Below are positions 18,610 through 28,090 of a DNA stretch of 64,000 nt, piece by piece. Where the stretch lies: the NCBI GenBank assembly GCA_023525915.1, contig CP026658.1, forward strand, positions 1 to 64,000, given 5' to 3'. Under the pieces are notes generated by a model. That model was not told where the DNA came from, ran no database searches, and saw only the letters and a list, made by a program, of their open reading frames with translations. The position numbers were made by a program, and so were the translations under genes. This DNA comes from Acetispira formosa (nom. nud.) (GTDB taxonomy: Bacteria; Desulfobacterota; Desulfarculia; Adiutricales; Adiutricaceae). Within the stretch, counting starts at the first letter, position 1. Each line of letters starts with the position of its first letter.

Positions 18610-19888
18610 GAAATCCTGGCGCGAAAATTTCAACTTGATACCCGCCGGCCGCCCCCTTTACATCTGGGGAGCCCACGGGCTGGGCATCAACGTCTGCCGC
18701 TCGCTGGAAGCGCGGGGGCGGGCTCCGGCCGCTTTCATCGACGGGGGGGCTGAATTCACAGGTGGGCTTCACTGCGGCTATCCCGTAGTCCGGCCAGCCG
18801 ATTTCCTGGCCGCCCCGCCGAAAGAGGCCTTTGTCATCACGGCCATAGACGGGCGGCTGGAAGAATCGGCCGCTCTTCTGCGCGGACGCGGTCTCATCGA
18901 AGGGGCCGATTTTTTGAGCGGCGACCTCATTCGGCCCTACGCCTACAACATCGACGTGTCCGGGGCCTGCAACCTCAAGTGCGTCTCCTGTCCGCGCGGC
19001 AACGTGGCCGTCCAGCCGAAGGCCGGGTTCATGAGCCCGGAACTTTTTGAGAGAACCGTGGCCAAAATCAAGGCCGAAGACCCGGAAGCCTCGGCGGTTT
19101 TCCTGTTCATCTGGGGCGACCCCCTGATGCACCCGCAATTGCCGCGCCTGATAGAAATCTGCCGCGCCGCCGGGCTCAGGCCTTTAATTTCCACCAACCT
19201 TAAAGAGGTGCGCCACCTGGAGGCGACCATGAAATCCGCTCCGCCCTGGATCAAGGTTTCGGCCTCCGGTTTCGGCCCGGATTATGAGCGCACACACACC
19301 GGGGCCGACTGGTCCCGCTTTGAAGCCCACCTGCGCCTTTTGTCGCGCCTTAAGGCCGAATACGCGCCGGACACCGAAGTTGAGATGGCCTATCATCTAT
19401 ATCGCCACAACCTTGGGGAGCAAAGGCTGAAAATGAAGGCCCTGTGCGGGGAACTGGGCATTGTTTTTCGTGATATAGCGGCCCTGGTCCAGCCCTTGGA
19501 AGAGATCATGAAAACGCGCGGCCGGCCCTGGAGCCGGGAAGCCGGCGAGGCCATGGAAATGCTGCTTCTGCCGGCCGATGAAGCCTTCCGGCGGGCCGAA
19601 GCGGAAAAAGATCTCCCCTGCGACCGCTTTAAGGAAATACTCATCGGCTGGGACGGCCAGGTTTCCATCTGCTGCGCCATGTTCGGCCCGGAAAATATTC
19701 TGGACGACGATTTTATGAAAATCACGCTGGACGAAATTTATGAAAAACGGCTGAACAGCGATTTGTGCCGCCGCTGCCGCGAAAGCGGAACGCACATGTT
19801 CCAGCGCCAGTATCAGCTGTTCCCCTGGAAGAACTGGGGCTGGAGACCTTCAATTCTCAAAGTTGAAGGCAAAACAGCCGCCAGCTGA
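18602..19888 (+). CDS. Radical SAM/SPASM protein, WGA-module family (paralogue 2)
   Basis: 428 aa. N-terminal module PLYIWGAHGLGINVC ... AAFIDGGAEF ... AFVITAIDG, then cluster motif C123-NLK-C127-VS-C130-PRGN, signature LFIWGDPLMHPQLPRL (Asp replaces the Glu of the usual WGEP) and VSASGFGPDYERTHTGADW. SPASM-like C-terminus with CDRFKEILIGWDGQVSICC and CRRC. It overlaps paralogue 1 by 8 nt. A 110-bp gap with a family 1 hairpin separates it from the next paralogue. Confidence 0.85.
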   Translation: MAEKSWRENFNLIPAGRPLYIWGAHGLGINVCRSLEARGRAPAAFIDGGAEFTGGLHCGYPVVRPADFLAAPPKEAFVITAIDGRLEESAALLRGRGLIEGADFLSGDLIRPYAYNIDVSGACNLKCVSCPRGNVAVQPKAGFMSPELFERTVAKIKAEDPEASAVFLFIWGDPLMHPQLPRLIEICRAAGLRPLISTNLKEVRHLEATMKSAPPWIKVSASGFGPDYERTHTGADWSRFEAHLRLLSRLKAEYAPDTEVEMAYHLYRHNLGEQRLKMKALCGELGIVFRDIAALVQPLEEIMKTRGRPWSREAGEAMEMLLLPADEAFRRAEAEKDLPCDRFKEILIGWDGQVSICCAMFGPENILDDDFMKITLDEIYEKRLNSDLCRRCRESGTHMFQRQYQLFPWKNWGWRPSILKVEGKTAAS

Positions 19889-19893
19889 AGCGG

Positions 19894-19984
19894 ACGGCCG
19901 GGTGAAATGTTTTTGCGCCGACTCCGTTCCGGGGGTCTTTAGTCACGGAGCCGGGACAAAAACAATCCCCGGCTTCCGGCGGGT
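19894..19984. repeat. Inverted repeat, family 1 copy 2
   Basis: An imperfect hairpin around the loop CCGGGGGTCTTTAGTC, left arm GTGAAATGTTTTTG, right arm CAAAAACAATCCCCGGC. It fills the gap between paralogues 2 and 3 inside an operon, so it either allows partial read-through or punctuates the transcript. Confidence 0.7.
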
Positions 19985-19998
19985 TTAAGGAGTAAAAT

Positions 19999-21261
19999 AT
20001 GAACGTGACCATACCGGCCGGACGGCCTGTCTATATCTGGGGAGCCAGCTGGCTGGGCATAGCTTTTTTAAAATACCTGACTTCGCGTCTGGGCCACAAA
20101 GTTGAGGCCTTCATTGACAACGATGCCAACCTGGCCGGGCAGAAGGTGGCGGGGCTGCCGGTTTTGACCTCAGGGAATTTTTTCGAAAACATTCCTTCCG
20201 GGGCCTTCGTGGTGCTGGCCTCCATTCAATATGCCAAAGATATGGCCGCCGAACTGACCGCCCACGGCCTTCTGGAAGGGCTGGATTTCATTGCCGCCGG
20301 CCGGCTCCGCCCCCACAGCTATTGCCTGGAGGTGGCCGGAGTTTGCAATCTCCGGTGTCCGTCCTGCGCCTGCGGCAATTCCCCGCGCCGCGCGGGCGAT
20401 TGCCTGATGAAGCTTGGCGACTGCGAAAAAGCCCTGGATAAAATCGTCCGCGAAGATCCCCTGGCCCACAATATTTCCCTGTATAACTGGGGCGAACCCT
20501 TTCTCCACCCGGAACTGCCGCGCATCATTGAAATGTGCAACGACCGGGGCTTTGAAACGCTTCTTTCCAGTAACCTCAATATCGACCGCAACCTTGAGGA
20601 AGTGGTCAAAGCTTCCCCGGCCTGGTTCAAAGTTTCCCTGTCCGGCTACGGGCCCAGCTACGAGCGAACTCACGCCGGGGGGCGCTGGGAAACCCTTCTG
20701 GCCAACCTCAAAAAGCTGGCCGCCCTGCGCGAGAAGCACAGCCCGGAAATGCAGGTGGACGTGGGCTATCATGTGTATACACACAACTGTCTCGAAGAGC
20801 GCGACCAAATGCGCGAATTGGTGCGGAGCTTAGGCTTCACTTTCCGCGAAACCCTGGCCTTCATTTTCCCCCTGGACATCCTGGCCGCCTATGTTTCCGG
20901 CGCGCCCTTGCCGCCCAAGGCCGAAGAAGTCTCGAAAATGCTGCTCCTGCCCCTTTCAGAGGGCCTGAAAATGGTCCAGGCCGAAGCCGACGTACCCTGC
21001 GGCGACATGGATAAAATAATCGTGGCCTGGGATATGACCGTCCAGCCCTGCTGCACCTGGTTTGCCCCCGGAGCATATGCGGCGGATTGGAAATACGAAT
21101 CCTTTCTATCCGCTCCGGCGGCGCATTTCAAGAAGGCCAGGACCGAAAGCGGCCTCTGCCGTTCCTGCATGAAAATGGGCCTGCACCACTGGCTGGATCT
21201 GTATGCCCGCAAGGATCTGTTGGAAGAGCGCCTGAAGCTGTTCCGGGAGGCGCGGGTATGA
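19999..21261 (+). CDS. Radical SAM/SPASM protein, WGA-module family (paralogue 3)
   Basis: 420 aa. N-terminal module PVYIWGASWLGIAFLK ... AFIDNDANLAG ... AFVVLASIQ; cluster motif C116-NLR-C120-PS-C123 followed by ACGN in place of the PRGN of its relatives; signature LYNWGEPFLHPELPRI and VSLSGYGPSYERTHAGGRW. SPASM-like C-terminus (CGDMDKIIVAWDMTVQPCC, CRSC). A good RBS (AAGGAG) precedes the ATG, suggesting independent initiation after the hairpin. The stop overlaps the next start as ATGA. Confidence 0.85.
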   Translation: MNVTIPAGRPVYIWGASWLGIAFLKYLTSRLGHKVEAFIDNDANLAGQKVAGLPVLTSGNFFENIPSGAFVVLASIQYAKDMAAELTAHGLLEGLDFIAAGRLRPHSYCLEVAGVCNLRCPSCACGNSPRRAGDCLMKLGDCEKALDKIVREDPLAHNISLYNWGEPFLHPELPRIIEMCNDRGFETLLSSNLNIDRNLEEVVKASPAWFKVSLSGYGPSYERTHAGGRWETLLANLKKLAALREKHSPEMQVDVGYHVYTHNCLEERDQMRELVRSLGFTFRETLAFIFPLDILAAYVSGAPLPPKAEEVSKMLLLPLSEGLKMVQAEADVPCGDMDKIIVAWDMTVQPCCTWFAPGAYAADWKYESFLSAPAAHFKKARTESGLCRSCMKMGLHHWLDLYARKDLLEERLKLFREARV

Positions 21262-22751
21262 CGGCTTCCAAAGACACCGTTCTTTTCATTTCCTGCGCCA
21301 ACGTGGCTTCCAGCCAGGGCGGGCCGCTGCCATCGTCCTACACCTATATGCCCATGGGCGCGATGTATCTGGCCGGGGCCTTAAGGGAGCGTTTCGGGGC
21401 TTCCATATTGGATCTCAATCTTCTGGGGCTTTGGAAGCTGCCGCCGGATGAGGCGCGGGCCAGGGCGGCGGAGGCTGTGCGGGCTGAAATCCGGGAAGCC
21501 AAACCGCTTCTGGCGGGCTTAAGCTGCCTGTTTTCCACCCAGATGGAACAGGTGCTGGAACTGGCCCGGGTGATTAAAGACGAAAGCCCGGAAACCAAGG
21601 TGGCCGTCGGCGGCATTCACCCCACCATCTACAGCCGGGACGTAATTGAAAACTGCCCGGACCTGGATTTTGTGATGCAGGGCGAAGGCGAGGAAAGCGT
21701 CCCGGCCCTGGCCCTGGCGCTCAGGGGTGAAGGAAACCTGGCCGGCATAGACGGCCTGACCCGGCGCGGCCCGGACGGGCGGGCCGTGGAAAGCCCCAAA
21801 ACGCGCTACATAGAAGATGTGGATTCCATCCCCCGCCCGGCTTACGAACTGATAGATTTTTCGGCCTACCGCCCTGACACCGCCGACTGGCACAACCCTA
21901 AAGGCCATGACATCGGCACGCCCGCGCCGCTTCTGACCAGCCGCAGCTGTCCGGGGCGGTGCAATTTCTGCTCGCTTCACCGGGCCATGGGGCCGAAGTT
22001 CCGGCGGCATTCGGCGGAGCGGGTTCTGGACGAGATGGAATATCTGTATCACGAAAAAAAGGTGCGCTATTTTGAAGTGCTGGATGACAATCTGACAGTG
22101 GATAAAAAGCGCATCCTTGATATCTGCCGAGGCGTCCGAACGCGCGGGCTGGACGTTCAGATGCGGGTGGGCGGCATGGCCATAAACGCTCTGGACGCGG
22201 AAATAATCGAGGCCTTGACCGGGGCGGGCCTGGTCTGGGGGAGCCTGGCCATTGAAAGCGGCTCTGAATTCATCCGCAATCAGATCATGGGCAAGAACCT
22301 TTCCACCGCCAAAATCCGCGAAGTGGTGAAGCTGTTCAGAAAATACCCGGACGTCATCACCACGGCCCTGTTTATTATCGGCATGCCCGAAGACACCCAC
22401 GAAACTCTTCAAATGACTTATGACCTGATTGAAGAGCTGGAGTTGGACCAGGTCTACATCTCCCACCTTCTGCCCATACCGGGCACGCGCGTCTATGACC
22501 AGTGCCTGGCTGAAGGCCTGATGCTGAACCCCGCCGAACACGCCTGGAACAGCGGGACGGTGCGCAATTTTTACCGCAACGCCAATATTTTTGTCAAACC
22601 CCGCGCCCTGGAGACGGAAGAGCTGGCCCTTTGGGCCGAGCGCTTCGAAGCGCTGCGGGAAGCCAAAAAAAGCCTGAAATTCCGCCGTCTGGGCGCGGGC
22701 TCAATCATCGACCCCGACCAAAAGAACACCCCAAGGAAAAATTATGCCTGA
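21258..22751 (+). CDS. B12-binding radical SAM enzyme (BchE-like)
   Basis: 497 aa. Residues 1-150 are a cobalamin-binding-type domain (GPLPSSYTYMPMGAMYLAGALRE, LAGLSCLFSTQ, VAVGGIHPTIYSRD, DFVMQGEGEESV). The cluster motif is C231-PGR-C235-NF-C238, followed by FEVLDDNLTVDKKRI and an elongator-like core (GSLAIESGSEFI). It lacks the zinc-ribbon and Rossmann C-terminus of the three other B12-radical SAM proteins. ATG 21258 is chosen because of the ATGA overlap with the upstream stop; a frame-open extension to 21087 lies inside the previous gene. A methyl-transfer or cyclisation step is inferred only from family. Confidence 0.85.
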   Translation: MTASKDTVLFISCANVASSQGGPLPSSYTYMPMGAMYLAGALRERFGASILDLNLLGLWKLPPDEARARAAEAVRAEIREAKPLLAGLSCLFSTQMEQVLELARVIKDESPETKVAVGGIHPTIYSRDVIENCPDLDFVMQGEGEESVPALALALRGEGNLAGIDGLTRRGPDGRAVESPKTRYIEDVDSIPRPAYELIDFSAYRPDTADWHNPKGHDIGTPAPLLTSRSCPGRCNFCSLHRAMGPKFRRHSAERVLDEMEYLYHEKKVRYFEVLDDNLTVDKKRILDICRGVRTRGLDVQMRVGGMAINALDAEIIEALTGAGLVWGSLAIESGSEFIRNQIMGKNLSTAKIREVVKLFRKYPDVITTALFIIGMPEDTHETLQMTYDLIEELELDQVYISHLLPIPGTRVYDQCLAEGLMLNPAEHAWNSGTVRNFYRNANIFVKPRALETEELALWAERFEALREAKKSLKFRRLGAGSIIDPDQKNTPRKNYA

Positions 22752-24051
22752 ACCTAAACTGACCATCGGCATACCGGTTTACAACGGACAAAAAAATCTG
22801 GCCCGCTGCCTCGATTCAATACTGGCCCAGACTTTCACCAATTTCCGGGTGATGATCCTGGATAACGCCTCCACCGACCGAACTCCGGCCATCCTTAAAG
22901 AATACGCGGAAAAAGACTCCCGCGTAAATTACAGCACCAACCGCTCCAATCTGGGGGCGCAGACAAGCTATTACCGCCTGCTGTTCGGAACGCTGACCGA
23001 ATATTTCGCCCTGGTGCATGTGGACCTGCAGTGGGCCCCCGCCTTTGCGGAAAAATGCCTGACGGCCCTGGAGCGGGATTCCGAGGCCGTGCTGGCCTAT
23101 CCGCAGTGCCAGTTTGTCGACGAAAACGGCCATAAGCTGGATCTTTACCGCGACAGCTTCGATTTCGCCGCTGAAGATGCGGGCCTAAGGTTTCTCAACC
23201 TGGTCACCGGCCTGGGCTGGTGCACGGCCTGGCACGGCGTCGTCAAGACCGACACAATGCACGATCAGTCGCTCAACGCCCTTTCCATGAACACCGGCAA
23301 CGCGGCCCCCGATAACTTTCTATTGGCCTTTCTGGCCGCCCGGGGCAAACTTGTTCAGGTGGAAGAGCCTCTTCTGATCAGGGAAAAAGCCGTCTACCAG
23401 GCCCAGCCTGAAACGATGCCCGATCGCTACGCCCGGATGTTCACGGTGCAGATGCTCTTTCCCTTCATCACCTTTATCCAGGATCATATGACCGCCGCCA
23501 GGGTGACCAACGCCGGATATGCATATGCCGATTCAATAGCCAAAGCCGGATATAAAAGGGGCGCCGACGGAACCTTTGCCCACCAGCGCCATAATGAATC
23601 TTTCTGGGCCGAAAGGCTGCCGAAGGCCGATCAGGTTATGAATAAAATGATCGGTTCACTTTTAGCCACCTATCGCTCCTATATAGAGTTCGAACTCGAC
23701 CGCATGGCTGAACTGGTCGCCAGCGGCGATATCCATAGAATCTGGCAGGACGACAAGGCCGGGATAAAGGGGCTTGAATCGAGAAAAACAGGGGTGAACC
23801 GCAGCCTGGATTTCGCTGTGCTGACCCAGATCAACAGCGGCCTTGACTTTGCCTACAGCCTCATTCCCGCCCACCCCGGCCTTCACTTTACCAGGGCCCT
23901 GGTAAAGATGTGGCTGGGGCGGCCCGACGAAGCCCTTCTGGCCGTGAACCGCGAACTGAAAAGAGACCCCATACACCTCAAGTCCCTTGAGCTGCAAAAG
24001 CATCTGGAAAAAGTGCTGGCCGGCGAACCGGCCGCCGGAAACCATCCCTGA
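22744..24051 (+). CDS. Family 2 glycosyltransferase
   Basis: 435 aa, GT-A fold. N-terminus LTIGIPVYNGQKNLARCLDSIL, then LDNASTDRTP and NRSNLGAQTSYY; the acidic metal motif appears as HVDLQW. The C-terminal third (from residue 300) is helical with a TPR-like pattern (HPGLHFTRALVKMWLGRPDEALLAVNREL). It overlaps the radical SAM gene by 8 nt and the next glycosyltransferase by 1 nt. Sugar specificity unknown. Confidence 0.85.
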   Translation: MPEPKLTIGIPVYNGQKNLARCLDSILAQTFTNFRVMILDNASTDRTPAILKEYAEKDSRVNYSTNRSNLGAQTSYYRLLFGTLTEYFALVHVDLQWAPAFAEKCLTALERDSEAVLAYPQCQFVDENGHKLDLYRDSFDFAAEDAGLRFLNLVTGLGWCTAWHGVVKTDTMHDQSLNALSMNTGNAAPDNFLLAFLAARGKLVQVEEPLLIREKAVYQAQPETMPDRYARMFTVQMLFPFITFIQDHMTAARVTNAGYAYADSIAKAGYKRGADGTFAHQRHNESFWAERLPKADQVMNKMIGSLLATYRSYIEFELDRMAELVASGDIHRIWQDDKAGIKGLESRKTGVNRSLDFAVLTQINSGLDFAYSLIPAHPGLHFTRALVKMWLGRPDEALLAVNRELKRDPIHLKSLELQKHLEKVLAGEPAAGNHP

Positions 24052-25787
24052 TGCCGGAAAAAACACGGCGGCTGGAACTTCTGGCGCTCAGGGGGTTTTC
24101 GCGGGCCGCCGCGGAACTGGCCGCTTCGTCCGGCGATGAGACGGCCGCCCCGCCCGCGCGAGCGGCGGCGGCTATGGCCCTGTTCCGGCTCAGATACGCC
24201 GAGGGCCGCTTCGCGGAAGCCTGGCGCAACCTGGAGCTGAGCTTCGCCCTGGCCGGCCCGGCCCGCTTCGAAGGCCGGGATGAAGGGGCCGCTTTGTGCC
24301 TTTCGCGGCTGGGCCGACACAGCGAAGCTTTGGATCGGTTAGGCCGCCTGACCGACGGCCTGAACCCGGCTGATCCCTCATCAGCCCACCTTTTGATGCT
24401 GGAGGCGGCCGTCAGGGGGGAAAAAATGCTGGCCGAAGGCCGCCCCCCGGAGGAGGCGGAGGAAATTCAACTGGCCGCCATAAACCGGGTTCTGACGGCC
24501 GGCGGCCTGGAGCCCATTGCCCGGCGCGACCCCGCCGGGCCCTTGTCGCCGGGCAATATCCACGCCCCTTCGGCCAAACCCTACAACGGGCCGATGGTCA
24601 AGGTTTCCGTGATCATGCCCGCCTTTAACGCGGCCGAAACGATTGAGGCGGGCATACGCGGCCTTCTGGCCCAAACCTGGGCCAATCTGGAGATCATAGT
24701 CGTCGATGACGGCAGCACCGATCAGACCGCCGCAGTGGCCGCGCGCCTGGCCGGTGAAGACGGGCGCGTCAGGCTTGTCAGGCAGACGGGCAACCAGGGC
24801 GTCTACCGGGCCCAGAATCGCGGCGCGGCCGAAGCGGACGGCGAATTCGTCACCGTCTGCGGCAGCGACGACTGGCCCCACCCCCGCCGGGTGGAAATTC
24901 TGGCCGCCCGCCTGATGTCGCGCCCGGAGCTGGTGACCGTGCGGGGGCGGCTGTGCCGCTGCGGCCCGCGCCTGGAATGCGGGGGCGGCTGGGAACCTTC
25001 GGCCGCTTTCGCTTCCGACCCGTCGTCCCATGTTTACCGGCGCTCCATGTTCGATGAAATAGGCCCCTGGGACAACGAAGTCAGGATATCGGCCGATACT
25101 GAACTGATAGACCGGATTTTCCGGGTCTACGGGCCGTCGGCCACGGCGGAGATCTCTTTTCCGCCCTTCCTGGCTTTCTGCCTGGACGGCAGCCCCGGCC
25201 AGCTCACCCGCAGCGGCCCCACCCACCTCAGAACCGCCGAACATGCCGCCGGGGCGCGTTTTCACTATTTCAAGGCCTATCGCCACTGGCACCTGAAGCA
25301 ACTGGCATCGGGCCGGCCTTTGGATATCCGGCAAAAATCTTTTTCCGTCCCTCCGGCCATAAGGCCGGAACGTCCGGCCCTTCATTACGGCCTGATTGTG
25401 GCGGCCGAACTGAACCGGCCCAATGAAGAGGCGGCCGCCCTCTTGTCAGCCGGTGCCGGGCGCGGCGAAAAAACCGCCGTCATCAACTGGCCGGCCTATT
25501 CCGAGCCGTCGGCGGCCGTAATCTGCCCGGAAATGTATGAGATGTGCTTTGACCGCGCCATTGACATTCTCTGTTCGGCCGACCATTGCGAGACTGATTT
25601 GTTAAAATTCGCCGGGCCCCTGGATTTGGATAATTTTCTCGATGCCTACCCGGAGGTGAGGGCCCGCCGGGCGGAAATAGTGATCGGGGAAACTCAGCGC
25701 GTTTGGGAGAACTTTTTTTTGCCCGACATCGAAAAGGCGGTCAAAGATGAACGCCTCAGGAGCCAATGGCCGCCTGATCGGCCATGA
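24051..25787 (+). CDS. TPR-like domain fused to family 2 glycosyltransferase
   Basis: 578 aa. Residues 1-170 are Ala/Arg-rich helical repeats (ALFRLRYAEGRFAEAWRNLE; LCLSRLGRHSEALDRLGRL). The GT-A domain starts near 182: VKVSVIMPAFNAAETIEAG, VVDDGSTDQT, NQGVYRAQNRGAAEADGEFV and CGSDDWPHPRR (DxD-like). Last gene of the operon that begins at 16134. Its 3' end overlaps the convergent SPASM gene by 32 bp. Confidence 0.85.
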   Translation: MPEKTRRLELLALRGFSRAAAELAASSGDETAAPPARAAAAMALFRLRYAEGRFAEAWRNLELSFALAGPARFEGRDEGAALCLSRLGRHSEALDRLGRLTDGLNPADPSSAHLLMLEAAVRGEKMLAEGRPPEEAEEIQLAAINRVLTAGGLEPIARRDPAGPLSPGNIHAPSAKPYNGPMVKVSVIMPAFNAAETIEAGIRGLLAQTWANLEIIVVDDGSTDQTAAVAARLAGEDGRVRLVRQTGNQGVYRAQNRGAAEADGEFVTVCGSDDWPHPRRVEILAARLMSRPELVTVRGRLCRCGPRLECGGGWEPSAAFASDPSSHVYRRSMFDEIGPWDNEVRISADTELIDRIFRVYGPSATAEISFPPFLAFCLDGSPGQLTRSGPTHLRTAEHAAGARFHYFKAYRHWHLKQLASGRPLDIRQKSFSVPPAIRPERPALHYGLIVAAELNRPNEEAAALLSAGAGRGEKTAVINWPAYSEPSAAVICPEMYEMCFDRAIDILCSADHCETDLLKFAGPLDLDNFLDAYPEVRARRAEIVIGETQRVWENFFLPDIEKAVKDERLRSQWPPDRP

Positions 25788-27033
25788 AGGGGAAATTGAC
25801 CCGGTGGATGCCCCTGGCCGCGCAGCGGCGGCACAGTTCGCTTTCCATCTTGGCTTTCACCATTTCGGCCAGCGGAGTTTCCAGAAAATTCACATCCAGG
25901 CGCGGCAGATACCAGCCGCCGCAGCCCAATAGACGCAAATCCCAATCAATGGGAAAACAGCGCACCTGGGTGCAGGGCTCGGAGAGCGGGTTTTGCGCGG
26001 CTTCGTCAATTATGGCCGGAAGATCGGCCCCTATCAGCTCCAAATGCCTAAGGGCCGCTTCAGACAGCCCCTGGCCGGTGATTATCTTTTCAATGTTGTC
26101 CCAAGGGTAAAGGCAGCCAAGAATGGGACGGAAGGTGAAACCGGCCTCGGCGGCCATATCCTTGAGCCGCTGAAAATCCCGGCCCTGATTGTGGCGATAA
26201 AGGTGATAATAAAGCTCCACCTCGAAATCGGCCTTGCTGGCCGCCATTTCTTTGGCCAGGGACCAGAAGTTGGCCTCAAAACGCTCCCAATGGCCGCCGG
26301 TGTGGGTTTTTTCATAATCGGCCCCGCAGCCGGAAGCCGACAGCCGCATCAGCCCCGGCCCAGCCTCCACCAGCCGGGCCAGGTCGATGGAAAAGTTCAG
26401 ATTGGTGGAAATGACCGTCAAAACGTCCCGGCGGCGGCTTTCGGCCAGAATTTCATAGATGGCCGGGTTCAGGAGCGGCTCGCCCCAGGTATATAGCTGA
26501 ACGCTGCCCAGTAGGGGTATTTCCCGCAATAGTTTATTCAGAACCTCCGTATAGGTTTCCGCGCTCATAAACCCGGCGGGGGGGTGTTCGTCCATATTGC
26601 CGCGCGGGCAGCCCTGACATCGCAGATTGCAGAGGCCGGAAATTTCCACGGCCGGCTGAATGGGGGTCAGATCGTTGAAGGAGATGAAGTCTTCACCCTC
26701 AATCAGCCCGGCCCGGCGGCAGCCCTCTTGCAGCTGCCCCTCCCAGTGGCCGCTGGCGGTGATGATGAAGACGCTTTGCCGCGCTCCGGGCCGCCCCAGG
26801 ATTTCATCGGGCTTAAAGACGTTCAGCCCGCGCAGCTTCCGGCCGTGAAAGCGGGGGCTGGAATCCAGGAACCCGGCCGCGGCCAGGCCGTTTCTGGTCA
26901 GGGCCTTCCAGACCCCGCCCCCGACAAAGGCCCCGCCCCAAATGTAAATATCCCGGCCTCGGGCCAGGGTGGCCAGAGCGGCGGCCGAAAGGCTCCGGGT
27001 GTCGATGGGGCTGAGGTAGGCGGGCTGGCTCAT
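25756..27033 (-). CDS. Radical SAM/SPASM protein, WGA-module family (paralogue 4)
   Basis: 425 aa on the opposite strand from the preceding operon. N-terminal module DIYIWGGAFVGGGVWK ... AGFLDSSPRFHG ... VFIITASGHWEG; cluster motif C135-NLR-C139-QG-C142-PRGN; signature LYTWGEPLLNPAIYEI and LSASGCGADYEKTHTGGHW; SPASM-like C-terminus CFPIDWDLRLLGCGGWYLP and CRRC. AGGAG lies 8 bp before the ATG. The 205 bp between this start and the resolvase end show no clear further gene. Confidence 0.85.
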   Translation of the reverse strand: MSQPAYLSPIDTRSLSAAALATLARGRDIYIWGGAFVGGGVWKALTRNGLAAAGFLDSSPRFHGRKLRGLNVFKPDEILGRPGARQSVFIITASGHWEGQLQEGCRRAGLIEGEDFISFNDLTPIQPAVEISGLCNLRCQGCPRGNMDEHPPAGFMSAETYTEVLNKLLREIPLLGSVQLYTWGEPLLNPAIYEILAESRRRDVLTVISTNLNFSIDLARLVEAGPGLMRLSASGCGADYEKTHTGGHWERFEANFWSLAKEMAASKADFEVELYYHLYRHNQGRDFQRLKDMAAEAGFTFRPILGCLYPWDNIEKIITGQGLSEAALRHLELIGADLPAIIDEAAQNPLSEPCTQVRCFPIDWDLRLLGCGGWYLPRLDVNFLETPLAEMVKAKMESELCRRCAARGIHRVNFPFMADQAAIGS

Positions 27034-27238
27034 CGCGGCGGCTCCTGGGGTGGTCTGGATTTCAAGTCAACGCGGCCTGGGGAAAATTCCCGTCCGCGAT
27101 TTTTGCGCCTCAGCATTGTGGGGCGACGTATTCCCCCTCCCGGGGGCCGGAAAATTATACCGTGGCGGACTTATTAAAGCAAATCAGCGGCCAGGTCCGC
27201 CCCAGCATGGCCGAAGCGAACCTCTTACACCCGACGCA

Positions 27239-27838
27239 TCAGAATTCACCTTCCAGTTTCCTCCGCCAATTATATATAGTGGCCCGGCAGACTTTGAATT
27301 GCCGGGCCAGGTCGGCCACCCGGATTGACGGCTCTTCCAGGGCTTTTTTAAAAGCCTGCCGCGTTTCGCCGCGCAGGGGGGATTGGCGGCCCTTGTATTT
27401 TTTCCGGGCCTTGGCTATCTCAATGCCTTCCCTTTGGCGTTCTTTTATTATGTCGCCTTCATACTCGGCAAAGGCTACCAACAGATGCATTCTGAGTTTG
27501 TCCAAAGATGAGGTTCTCTGTTTCGGCAGAAATTCAAGCTCATGCTTGATGACAACCAGGCCAATCCCTTTTGCGTTCAGCGCGGTCACTATTTTTAAAA
27601 AGTCCGAAAGCGATCTGGCCAGGCGGTCAATGCTGGATATATATAAGGTGTCGCCTTCCCTCAAATATTGGGCGCATTCTTCCCAAGCCGGACGCTTGAG
27701 GCTGCGGCCGCTGGCTTTGTCTGTGAAAATTTTGTCGAGTATTACGCCTTTGCCGGCAAAAGCTTCAATCTGACGGCTCGGGTTCTGCTCATAGGTGCTC
27801 ACCCTGGCGTAGCCTATTTTCTGGCCCTTCTCACTCAT
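27239..27838 (-). CDS. Serine recombinase (resolvase/invertase family)
   Basis: 199 aa, usual size for small serine recombinases. Catalytic Ser14 lies in IGYARVSTYEQNPSRQ; the domain continues with DKASGRSLKRPAW, GDTLYISSIDRLARS and AFAEYEGDIIKERQREGI. The C-terminus (RVADLARQFKVCRATIYNWRR) is a Hin-type helix-turn-helix. ATG 27838 is preferred over 27907 because AAAAGGAG lies upstream. Next to parA and the replication genes it most likely resolves plasmid multimers; DNA inversion is the alternative, of interest given the inverted loops in the repeat family here. Confidence 0.9.
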   Translation of the reverse strand: MSEKGQKIGYARVSTYEQNPSRQIEAFAGKGVILDKIFTDKASGRSLKRPAWEECAQYLREGDTLYISSIDRLARSLSDFLKIVTALNAKGIGLVVIKHELEFLPKQRTSSLDKLRMHLLVAFAEYEGDIIKERQREGIEIAKARKKYKGRQSPLRGETRQAFKKALEEPSIRVADLARQFKVCRATIYNWRRKLEGEF

Positions 27839-28025
27839 TGACGGCGGCTCCTTTTCGTGCCCCTGACGGTTGCTGGAAAGCGGCCGGGCCCCTCCCAGCC
27901 GTGTCACCTCAATCGAAACGCTGAATTCAGGCTTTTGAATAAATAGATTCTAGACTTCAATTAAATTATGTAAAAAAATTAAAAATGTAATCCTAATTTT
28001 ACATAAGAAGCGCGGTCAAGTCAAA

Positions 28026-28051
28026 TCTAAATAAGGTATACCTTATTTAGA
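28026..28051. promoter_or_regulatory. 26-bp perfect palindrome upstream of the resolvase gene
   Basis: A 26-bp dyad with half-site TCTAAATAAGGTA and no spacer, in AT-rich DNA about 190 bp upstream of the resolvase start. It could be an operator or part of a res site. The 632-bp gap between resolvase and parA also holds a family 1 repeat, a MITE-like insert and parA-proximal repeats. Confidence 0.6.
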
Positions 28052-28090
28052 CGGAATGCCAGGCAGCGAGTGTATCCAGGACGGCGGCGC

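Noticed and set aside
17317..18633. 438-codon open frame on the minus strand
   Set aside because: It lies wholly opposite a recognisable radical SAM/SPASM gene, has no domain and no RBS. Long antisense frames are expected in GC-rich coding DNA.
21519..22541. 340-codon minus-strand frame
   Set aside because: Antisense to the B12-radical SAM gene with intact cluster motif; composition is typical of a shadow frame.
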